NCBI GenBank assembly: GCA_963965975.1
Contig: OZ014420.1
Location: 6,598,001-6,662,000, forward strand
DNA: 64,000 nucleotides
DNA from: Xestospongia bergquistia
Lineage: Eukaryota; Porifera; Demospongiae; Haplosclerida; Petrosiidae
Direction of reading: 5' to 3'
The notes under the pieces were generated by a model that saw only the letters and a program-made list of their open reading frames with translations, was not told where the DNA came from and did not search any database. This document shows, one piece after another, positions 11,310-20,709 of the stretch. How positions within the stretch are numbered: position 1 is the first letter of the stretch; every line of letters begins with the position of its first letter. The translations under genes were made by a program, and so were the position numbers.

Positions 11310-13347
11310 ATGGCGCACCCTAGTAAGTTTAGTGCTCGATTTACACCTATAGTAAGATCTTCAGACGATGGAACAGGACTTCGTCCTGGTCTTATTCAAC
11401 GCTATCAAGCAACTATGGTATTAGGAGCGATCGGTGATGCCTTTGGTTACAAAAATGGTCACTGGAAAAACAACGATAGTGCATACAAACTTCAAGATGA
11501 AGTCAAAAAAAAGGGAGGTGTTTATAGAATTATTATAAGTAAAGAAGACGGATTCAGGCTTTCAGCAAATTCTATAATGTATTTACATACAGCTAAAGCC
11601 CTAGCCTCTCCATGGAAAGATAAAGAGGAGCTTTATCAAACAATTGCCAGGGAATACTGCCAAGCTGCAATGGATTTTTATGGGCGTGGTCCTGGAGTGA
11701 CTACCGTTCTAGGTATTGATCAACTCAGACCTGGGAGACCCAAAGGATATCATATACCTTATAATCATTATGGCGGAGGGTCTGGTGCAGCTGTAAGGGC
11801 CTGCTCAGTAGGATTACTTTTTCCTCATCCGGAACAAATCCATGATCTAGTTGCCGTGGCAATTGAATGTGCTCGTATGACTCACAACAATATAACTGCT
11901 TGTCTGGGAGCAGTAGGAGCAGCATTATTTATCACATATGCATTACAGGTCAGCTGATAGTCACATGACAATTACAATCATTCTAGAAATGCATTTAGTA
12001 AAAAGTGATGGTTTTACCATTGAAAGTAAAAGCAATACAATATGCATTTATGAAACTATCTTGAGTCATAAACAATTTATTGTTGATCTTAATCACTTAA
12101 TGATATAACATTACTTTCGTTTCCTTCAGGAAAGGCCAAGAAGAGAATGGGGTGCTGGTCTATTGTCTGTCCTCCCTTTTGCTAAGAAGTACTTAGAAGA
12201 AACTGGAAGAGATGTGGACCAACATATGGGAGAGGAATGGCACATATTTTATGAGACATTGATCCAATATCTACATTCCAGGTGTATATTATCAGGTGAT
12301 ACCGGTGCTATCTTTCAATATAGTTTCAACATGTACGACAGAGACTCAACATTTCGCAAATTCAATCACAGTGGACACCCAGGAGGCGGAGGACTGGATG
12401 TCCTCATTATTGTCTATGAAGCTCTCATGTATTCAATGGAATCATGGGAAAAGCTATGCCACTATGGTATGTTCCATAGTGGAGATACAGACTGCACTGG
12501 CCTTATTGTTGCAGCAATATGGGGAGCTTCCTATGGATATGAGGGTGTCCCTAAGATTCACTACCACTACATGGAGCATCTCGATCCCCTTTTTAAAGTG
12601 GGTATCAAGTTATATGAGAAAGCATTTGGGTTACCTTTACCACCAAGAATTCCTTCCTTACTTGATTCAGATGCAACAGTTGGCGAGCCTGGACATAGTG
12701 CTGAAGAACTCAAGAAATTTGCCAGAGAAGATAAAGCTATTGAGACTGAACCTTCATTTAGTAGAAGTAAAGCTTCATGTATGCATTTACTAGAAGATAT
12801 TTCTTTGAAAAAGTCAGAGGGGACAAATGGTGAATTGAAATCATTGAAAGAGGAGAGCAAAGATTCAAAAGCAATGATGGAAATCATTGCTGCTGAATCT
12901 AATTCTACAAAATTCAAACAAGAAATTACAGGTTTAAAAAAGATAGAACCTATTACATCAAATGAACAACACGCTAATGTTACTAAGAAATCATCATTGA
13001 AACAAGATATGAAAGAGAAGAGTGATGCCTATACTAACAATGATTATTATAGTATACTGTCATCAAAACAAGATGTTGATGAAACTGTTACTGAAATTCT
13101 TAATACTACAGATTTAAATCAAGAAGCTGATGAAGCAGTCATTGCTTATTATAATATCACTACTGAGGTACCATTATTGGAATCTACGGATATTAAGGAT
13201 AAGGAAAGACTCAACAATCAAGAGAATAATAATAATAATAATTCTATTACTAAGACCGAAGCGTTACAAGTAGACAAATACAGGTTACAAATAAAACACA
13301 ACTCTCTTGCCATAACTAATGGAGACAAAGAAGGAACCCATTTATAG
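11310..13347 (+). CDS. ADP-ribosylhydrolase (ARH1/ADPRHL1-like) with altered metal site and long tail
   Basis: Two exons, 11310-11948 and 12130-13347, joined in phase 0, give 618 aa. The ATG at 11310 (context AAGATGG) is chosen over the upstream non-ATG frame. Residues about 30-375 follow the DraG/ARH fold: MVLGAIGDAFGYKNGHW, then LSANSIMYLHTAKAL (84-98), the GRMTH-like ARMTHNN and the C-terminal HSGDTDCTG (329-337). ARH1 enzymes use SDDT at the first site to bind Mg2+ and have acidic residues in the second. Here the first site is SANS, so the two aspartates are lost, while the second site keeps both aspartates. Vertebrate ADPRHL1 is also degenerate at these sites. The last roughly 240 residues are low-complexity, rich in K, E, N and T. 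It may be an inactive or altered-specificity homologue. Confidence 0.85.
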
Positions 13348-13526
13348 ATTATTAAATTAAACAAAATAGTTTTTTTCAATTTTAAATTAATTTTGGATAC
13401 ATTTCTTAATGAAAAGTTATTATCTGAAGACTCAAATTGACTTTACATTTTAGAATTAACAAAACCATATTTCATATTTATTATAATGTTTGTTGAATCT
13501 CTGGGAGAAAGAAGAAGAGGAGGGAT

Positions 13527-14171
13527 TCATGCTGGATCAACTCCAATCAATATTCCTTCAGTTGGTTGTTTAGAAGTGTATGCTATCTGTTGAAATGTCA
13601 CATCACACAAATCAATATGATTGTAGTCAGCACGGCAAGGATTTGGAGACTTACATGTATTACATGGATTATACTGTGGACATGCATTGGTCACTGTCAT
13701 GACAACTGTAGCATTTTGATACTTGCAGTAACCACGGTTATTAGGATCAATACAAATGATATGAAATTGTCGACCGCATATATCTGTTGGACAACTAGGA
13801 CAATCTCTTTGACATTCATTAGCACCATTACAATCATAACAATAGCCTCCAGTACAAGTAGGGTCACTACCGCTGCACATACAGATACCTCCTGACCAAA
13901 ACTGGGAACCGTCAGATGGAGCTCCACAGTTACCTGATTCATTGCCACATATGGCATGTCCTCCTTGAGCTGGAGAGTAGTGAGTAGCCATGGCAACCCA
14001 TGTGAACATGGCGGCATATTCTGGGGGTACTTTAGGTCCAAAGATTGTATTAGCTGGAGGTTTCAGACACTTTCCAGATGTCATTGATAGTAGCAAAAAG
14101 ACAACCAGAAAGAGAAGCATAGTTTGCGAAAACATTATGTTGACTTTGTCTGAAATAATACTAGACAACAA
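13527..14171 (-). CDS. Secreted cysteine-rich double-psi beta-barrel (expansin/GH45-like) protein
   Basis: An uninterrupted minus-strand ORF of 214 aa. The methionine at residue 13 (complement of 14135) starts a clean signal peptide, MFSQTMLLFLVVFLLLSMTS, so that or the upstream ATG is the start. The mature part has about 25 cysteines. The motifs ATHYSPA..GGHAICG near the N-terminus, VTNACPQYNPCN and the C-terminal HIDLCDVTFQQIA are arranged as in DPBB proteins (expansin, GH45 endoglucanase, barwin, RlpA), where the last one carries the HxDL signature. A cysteine-rich insert (CSGSDPTCTGGYCYDC) interrupts the domain. Substrate is unknown: polysaccharide binding or loosening is plausible but not shown. 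The gene converges on the ADP-ribosylhydrolase gene with 179 bp between stops. Confidence 0.7.
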   Translation of the reverse strand: MLSSIISDKVNIMFSQTMLLFLVVFLLLSMTSGKCLKPPANTIFGPKVPPEYAAMFTWVAMATHYSPAQGGHAICGNESGNCGAPSDGSQFWSGGICMCSGSDPTCTGGYCYDCNGANECQRDCPSCPTDICGRQFHIICIDPNNRGYCKYQNATVVMTVTNACPQYNPCNTCKSPNPCRADYNHIDLCDVTFQQIAYTSKQPTEGILIGVDPA

Positions 14172-14216
14172 GCAACTTATGGAGTATGTTCAGTCCATAT
14201 AAGGAAAAGTTAGTAC

Positions 14217-14275
14217 GGGTTTGCCTACTCTAATTTTAACACAAATGTACACAGTAGGTGAACGCGGACGAACCC
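14217..14275 (+). mobile_element. Short MITE-like inverted-repeat element, copy 2
   Basis: It begins GGGTTTGCCTACT and ends AGTAGGTGAACGCGGACGAACCC, so the ends pair as imperfect terminal inverted repeats. The middle shares TTTTAACACAA with the copy at 2677. A 10-bp ATAAGGAAAA occurs on both sides (about 14199 and 14276) but not directly abutting the left end, so a target-site duplication is not established. Confidence 0.55.
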
Positions 14276-14361
14276 ATAAGGAAAATGTATTGTTTTTACT
14301 AATCTTGCTGTCTGTGTGTATTGTGATGGATAGTAACAGTTGTTATATAGTAGAGTATTAC

Positions 14362-14455
14362 TATATTACTATATATATATATATCATGTGATATAACCAT
14401 ATATATCATGTGATATAACCATATATATCATATGATATTACTATACACATCATGG
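14362..14455. repeat. Degenerate 22-bp tandem repeat
   Basis: ATATATCATGTGATATAACC is repeated about four times with decay (the last copies are CATATGATATTACTATAC and CATCATGGGATATT). No gene is visible in 14276-14651. Confidence 0.8.
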
Positions 14456-14651
14456 GATATTGACAACACCTACCAGTTCTCTTAATATCTTTATCTCACA
14501 TTCTAGTTTGATCGCTCTTTTTTGTTTAATCTCTGTACATTTTTAATTTTACTTTTCTGATATAAATTTTGTTATTGCATTTATATATTATATATTTTGT
14601 GTTGTGTGTGCATATATGAAGATGAGTTGATTATAATAATGATACTTGTAA

Positions 14652-16245
14652 TCATGAGAACATGTCATCATAACCAGGTGGAGGAAGATGATCAGGGTCT
14701 GGTCTGAAATAGAAAAATAAACAACTCAACTCTAACGCTATATGTAACTAATACATCATAGATCTAATTGCTCAATGGGGTTGTTCCTCTTACCCGTACA
14801 TTGCTCCTCCTCCTCCTCTGCCTCCAAATCGTCCAGGTCCACCTCGTCCAGGATGAAACCTTGGCTCAAAAGGTGATACAGGATCATATCGAGCACCAGG
14901 TGGATGAAATCTACAATATCATACAATAATTAGTACTAAAACTACATCCTCATACTCACACTGGTGGTCTGGGTCCTATTCCTGGTCCAAATCGTCTTCT
15001 CTCTCTCAATGGATCCATAATCATTCCTCCAGGACCCCTAATAATATCATAAATATACATATACATTAATAACAGTGGTACTAACCCAAATGGTGACAAG
15101 TCCCCAGCTCCTAAACCAAAGGGATCAATATGACCTCTATATTAATAAATGAAGTTATTAATTTTATCATGTACTACTATAACCTCATTGGTTCCACTAA
15201 ATGTATAGGCTGATGTTCACCGCTCATTCTTGGAGGGTCACGCCTCCTACGAGGTTGTTTGTCTTCATCTTCATCATGTTCTATTCTAAAGAGAGCAAAT
15301 ACTAGTACCCAATTCTCCTTATAAGGAAATTAAGATTTTAATAATGCAGACCTTATTGATGATATGTCAGTATCAACTTGAGGTGGATTGATAGAAAATG
15401 GATCTTCTTCCTTTATACTTTGTTTTTTTTGTTCTTCCTCTTTGTCACTAACAGAAGACAACATCTGTTATCATTTATTTTTGATTCTTATCTTAATATC
15501 AAATAATAATAATAATAATGTAATATTAAATATACTCACATTTTCAATTTCATTGTGATCTCTTTATTGAGTGTAGAGAATAATTGCAAGATATTCTTTA
15601 AATTAGACATTGTCATTGTGGGTTGATCACTCTGTCTTTCTTTAGTATATAGTGTTACAGGTAATGACAAAGTGATAACATTGGAAAGTTTGTCTGATGA
15701 CTATAACAACAAAGAAAAAATAATAATAACAATAACAACAAAGAAATAATAATAACAACAACAACAACATAATGACCTCATATTAAACAGGTACAACAAT
15801 GATCATCAATCATTCCTTAGCCCAGTATACTTTGTAATTACAATACCATATGTTTACTTACTATAGCGTTAATTAATAGTTGATCTCCCAGGGGCAATAT
15901 CTTTATTAGACAAACCCTTTTTCTATGTCTCTGACGATATTGTAGTACATACACATCCTGAAAATCATTCCAGCCTTTCGGAAGGCTGGGATTAGTGGGT
16001 GTGGCTATAGGCTTTGTTTCAGAGATATTATCAGTACATGATTCAAATCCCTATGTACATATACAATAACAGGGATTCCAATTAATGTCTCATACTTCTT
16101 CTCTTGTTGCTGTGCAATCAAATTCCTCAGCTAATAAACTTGCATGAAGAGCTAACACGATTGCATCATTTGCTGACTTCACTTGTGACTCATCCAATGC
16201 TCTTTCGTAAATGGTGTCCACAGAAATGGTTGCTGGCTCCACCAT
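14652..16245 (-). CDS. PSMF1: Proteasome inhibitor PI31
   Basis: Nine exons on the minus strand: 16096-16245, 15862-16050, 15540-15700, 15352-15447, 15184-15285, 15086-15136, 14960-15037, 14794-14910 and 14652-14703. They total 996 nt, 331 aa. The N-terminus MVEPATISVDTIYERALDES leads into the FP (Fbxo7/PI31) domain, with the recognisable segment LPKGWNDFQDVYVLQY. A charged linker follows, then an R/G/P-rich disordered tail whose end, GPDPDHLPPPGYDDM, is the hallmark PI31 C-terminus that blocks the 20S active sites. Human PI31 is 271 aa, so the linker is longer here. The start codon faces the PTP4A leader about 250 bp away, suggesting a shared promoter. Confidence 0.93.
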
Positions 16246-16493
16246 TTTGTTGTGCAATATGTTAAATTTAAAATTTTAGATGGTTAATCAGTTAAATTTA
16301 TTTGCTGTAGGAGTTAATTGTGGGCGTGACGGGAACAGGTTAAACCGGTTTTAGACGGACCGACAGCGTGCTAAGAAGGTCGCTTAGGGAGTGGTTCTTC
16401 CCCTTCCGAAATCTGAATTTAGAGACGCCTTTCTATCTTGCTTTCTTGGCGAGTGTGCGCCCATACGGACGTTTTGGAGACATTATTACGCTG
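16246..16493. promoter_or_regulatory. Divergent promoter region, PSMF1 and PTP4A
   Basis: The 248 bp between the PSMF1 start (minus) and the first ATG of the PTP4A leader (plus). The right half (16318-16493) is GC-richer than its surroundings, probably transcribed leader of the rightward gene. No TATA box stands out. Confidence 0.5.
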
Positions 16494-18728
16494 ATGAGCA
16501 GGAACAAAAGAGTTAGTAAGTATCTAGAAATGATAAAAAATATTTTTAAAGTAGAATTTGTTGTGATTTTGTAGCTGTACTAAAAAGCTTCCTTACTGAG
16601 TTTTTAGCATCGTGTAATAGATATAGTGACTAGTTATTTTGCTAATACTGCAATAAATACATATATATGCTTTAAATGTAATAGATATAGTTCTGTTTCA
16701 ACCCTAGCTTGTCATTTAACAATCCTTCATTTTTATGATCTATACTATTATCCATTGTAACTTGACTTTTAAACTATCCCATTGTATGTACTGACATTTT
16801 CCTTGAATCACTTTCATGTAACCACACTTAACCACAGTCAGACATGTGTTAGACATAAAGTGTATCACACCAACATTTTCCTTGGTTGCTATTGTAGCAA
16901 GATGGTGTTGAATAGTTGTCTATTGTCTAACTTCCCACTGTCTCAATTTCTTTCATGCAGACACATACCATAATGATTCTATTTAAAAAGACCTTGTTAA
17001 TAATAATTTTTTTATAACGAGACTTCAGTCTTCATGATAAAATTTAATATCTCTTCTAATTACTGAAAGGCACCCTATAACTTGTGTAGTTAGTTGGACT
17101 AATAAGTTTATTGTGTTTAGTATATTTAAAATGGTACATATTTTCTTTAATTACATGTTATGATATATCCTTTGAGAAGTTTTGTCTAGTATGAAGAATT
17201 GTCTACAATATTAACACCTATATAGTCTGTTCTCTATTCCACGCATACCACAAAGTGTAAACTTCCTTTCAAGACCTCTTTAATGCATGTTGTCATAATT
17301 AAAGACATTGGAGCTTGTCATGGTACATTACTTCACAGGGAGTAAATGTCTGTATAGTGTATCCATGTGGTGTACTTCACAGGGAGTAAAATGCCAGTGT
17401 AATGTATCTGCATGTCAAAGCATATGCTCTGACATACATATTAGGTCATAAAAACACTCCTCCATGTTTTAATAGTAGACACACATATTTACAGAAGTAG
17501 AGTTATGATGTCATTCCAGCTGATGTTTTGTCAACAGGACTACACTTTAATTACCATTGAACAATACACACATATATTATGCTATGATGTGTGTAACACA
17601 GTTGACATTGGAACATCTTAGCTGTGGTATTTAATGTGTGGCTGTTGATTATAACATGTTGACTTTTTGGGATAGCATACGAGTATGGAATATTTACAAT
17701 CCAAGTATATTGACTACAATCTATGTGTTTTCAGTGACATAACGATGATATCATTATATGCTATAGTTTATAGAAGCATGTTGACTTTATCTGTTGTGTT
17801 GACCCTTCTTTGACTTGTTGACTGTTGACTGTTGACATCATCAGTTTCTACACTGTTAGTAATGTACAGAGTTATACTGGTAGTTATTAGAACATGTTAA
17901 TGCTGTCATGTAAAGTCAAATGTTATGTTTTGAATCAACTAGCTGATGTTGGACGTCCTCTATAGTGTGAGACTTGAATTGTTGGTAATATGTGTACAAT
18001 ATTGTGTGGATCTAAAGGACGGAGTGTATTTCTATTGATGAGATCTATTGGATGATTTAATGAATACTTTGTACATTGATATGTAATTTGGTAGCATCTT
18101 TATCAACCTATAACACAGTACTGATATTAGTTCACTGGTATTTCGTTCCAGCTGTTACCTTCAAATGGGCACTGCTTTAATTTTTTACCACATATAATGT
18201 AGTATTAGGTGATATAATTGTTAGTACAATACCTTTAATCTATTGGTCTAATGAACCAATCATTTATAGTAGATTTGATGTATCCTTTAACTAACGTCAT
18301 TTGTTTTGTTATGGTAAATATAGCCAACTTGTAGATCTGAAGGAATTTAATTATTTTTATGTAGTCTATATATGTGGTTTGGTTAAAGACATTTATAGCT
18401 ACCACTAATTAATGACTAAATAAGAAGTGAGACACGCTTGTATTCCTTGACTGTTAACTTATAGGATGTGGTTATATAGTGTATGGTTGCTACATTAGAT
18501 AAGGAGTAGATAGATGAATAACAGGACAAATGAATGGATGAATGAATAGATAACAGACTTTCATGACATGATCTGACGTTTACTTTAAATGTCTTTCTTT
18601 CTATTTCAGGCTTACTGCAGATTTGGTCAAACGTTTATGGAGTTTGTGAAGGCAAGCTGCGGAGATTGGTGCAGAGCTCAGCACGTGTGAACCATCGTGA
18701 TCTCACCAAACCTGACAAACCGGACTGA
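16494..18728 (+). CDS. Spliced 46-codon upstream ORF / candidate microprotein in the PTP4A leader
   Basis: The first ATG after the GC-rich leader (16494) opens MSRNKRV and reaches the donor GTAAGT at 16516. Joining 16494-16515 to an exon beginning at 18610 (acceptor CTATTTCAG) keeps the frame exactly and gives 46 residues ending RVNHRDLTKPDKPD before a TGA at 18726. The composition (LLQIWSNVYGVCEGKLRRLV) looks like a conserved protein rather than random leader. No other ATG precedes it after 16318. The intron (16516-18609) is 2.1 kb and shows no other gene. Vertebrate PRL genes are known to carry a regulatory uORF, so this may be its counterpart. It could also be a separate small gene; no transcript link to PTP4A is proven. 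Confidence 0.55.
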
Positions 18729-19285
18729 CTAGTTTTCATTGCCACTCCCCCTCCTCCCTCCCTCCCTCCCTCCTCCTTCCCCTATTAGTTCAAATCGTTG
18801 GGCTTCAGCCCAATAGGACACACACACACTTATTACTTGGACTGTGTGGAATACTCTATTAATTGTCACTCATTGTGGCCACAGTTCCTGTTATTAGGAG
18901 TTAATTAAACATTTTATTAGTAGCATTGTATTGCTACTATTGACTGGTATGGGATAAGGGTATATCCCTGTCCTTATCACCTTTAATTAATATTTCAGTC
19001 ATCATAATAGGAGTGAATAGAATTTGGAAGTTGCGTCATTTTCCGTGAGCTAAAGAGAATATTATTATTTTATTGTAATTTATTTATTTGCTGTTAATTT
19101 TGATTTCTGGAGCTTTTCATTCAAATTTTCAAATCATCTCTAATTATTTCTCCATCTCTTTTGCTCAAATTTATCTCCTCAGAGTTTTAGAACTCAATTA
19201 AATCTTATAATATTTAAAATATTTGATTGTATTATTGTGTTTTTCTTCTTTCTGTAATTCTTCATTATTGTCCAGTACTCATCTA
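18729..19285 (+). promoter_or_regulatory. Leader DNA between the upstream ORF and the PTP4A start
   Basis: It contains a (CCTCC)n pyrimidine stretch at 18748-18780, then AT-rich sequence. An acceptor-like TTATTGTCCAG lies at 19265-19275, just before the PTP4A ATG, so part of it is probably a leader intron. No further coding frame is seen. Confidence 0.4.
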
Positions 19286-20035
19286 ATGATGGCAACTAAC
19301 CACGTCTCAACCAAGTCACACCGAAGTGGTAAGTTAAAATATTTTTGTTTGTTTTTGGTGTCACGTGACATGTTGTCCTCCCTGTACAGGTGCCCCTGCG
19401 TTAATCGAACACAAAAATCAAAAATTTCTTATTATCAATAACCCAACTCCAGCTACACTATCTCACTTCATCAATGTAAGATTATCTCCTCTCTAAATCT
19501 CTCCCTCGGCTCTCTTGCTCTTGACTTGTATTATTATTGTCTCATTACTTACAATAGGAGTTGGAGAAACACAATGCTAAAGTCGTAGTACGATGTTGTG
19601 ATCCATCATACAGTGCTCAGCCTTTAGAGGAGAAAGGCATCTCTGTAGTAGTAAGTCTATTGGAGGGATCTATGAGCTTGTAAATTTATGAACAGTATTA
19701 ATTTAAGTATTGTTCCTTTTTAGGATCTTCAATTTGATGATGGTGGTTCTCCTCCTGAAGAGATAACCAAAAAATGGTTAGAGCTTGTTAAAGATACATT
19801 TGATAAACGTCCTGATTGTTCTATTGCTGTTCATTGTGTGGCTGGACTAGGAAGGTGAGCCACACCCCTCAATGATAACATTAACTCAGGCTTGTGTTTC
19901 CTTTAGAGCACCTGTATTGGTAGCTATAGCACTGATTGAGAAAGGGTTAAAATATCATGAAGCTGTTGATTATATTCGCAGGTAAATATGGAAAAATTAA
20001 ACTGGTTAAATAGATTGTAACTCACTCACTCTCTC

Positions 20036-20131
<96 letters not shown>

Positions 20132-20218
20132 AGTATGAGAAGAGGGGCAATAAATAAACGTCAACTGGACTTCCTTGAAAACTACAAACCAAAGGATAGC
20201 AAATGTAGGATCATGTGA
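19286..20218 (+). CDS. PTP4A: PRL-type protein tyrosine phosphatase (PTP4A)
   Basis: Six exons: 19286-19328, 19390-19475, 19558-19650, 19724-19854, 19907-19981 and 20134-20218. They total 513 nt, 170 aa, the usual PRL length. The catalytic P-loop is [10 protein letters not shown], with the alanine after the cysteine-valine that is typical of PRLs. It is preceded by the WPD-equivalent loop [11 protein letters not shown] and followed by a [16 protein letters not shown] block. The C-terminus CRIM is a CaaX box, predicting farnesylation and membrane attachment. Two adjacent in-frame ATGs begin the protein. The last intron is almost entirely (TC)n. A partial, dead duplicate lies at 24253-25097. 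Confidence 0.93.
20024..20130 (+). repeat. (TC)n expansion of an intron's polypyrimidine tract
   Basis: More than 45 CT dinucleotides fill the last PTP4A intron up to the acceptor CTCTCAG at 20133. The duplicate copy at 24977-25010 is much shorter. Confidence 0.95.
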
Positions 20219-20709
20219 CTAGCACATGACATCTATATGATCACCTCCACAAATATACCATTGATCTGTTGTTGAGGTCATCGATGGCTACATTGGAGTA
20301 GCCCCTATAATTATTGAACTTAATTATTATTATTATTATCTTTGTCTTGAGGTAAAATTGCTATTTCAATCATGCACCATTATTATTAATTATTATTGTA
20401 AGAGCAAAAATTGTTTTAAATGTGTATGTGTATTATATTATTAATTATTATTAGTAATAAAGTTATTTGTTATTTTATTATCACAGATGTAGATTTATTT
20501 CTTGTAAATGTTTTATTGTAAAAATGCTATTTATTATAACCACTGTGATGTGCTGTTACTATAAATAGACTGCTATTAATAGTACTATCATATGAATGTT
20601 TACTTAGTGCCATGTGGACCCAATAGCTCGTTCTAAACTTCAAGGTAAAGATAGTGCTTATTAGTTATTAGTATTTGATGTTTATTCTCTTCCTCTGTCT
20701 AGTAATACA

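Noticed and set aside
13566-14202. Plus-strand frames opposite the cysteine-rich secreted protein
   Set aside because: Antisense shadows; only the minus frame has a signal peptide and the conserved barrel motifs.
16368-16574. Open frame reading MLRRSLREWFFPFRN
   Set aside because: Its first codon is GTG and it ends inside an intron; only the part from ATG 16494, spliced to 18610, is convincing.
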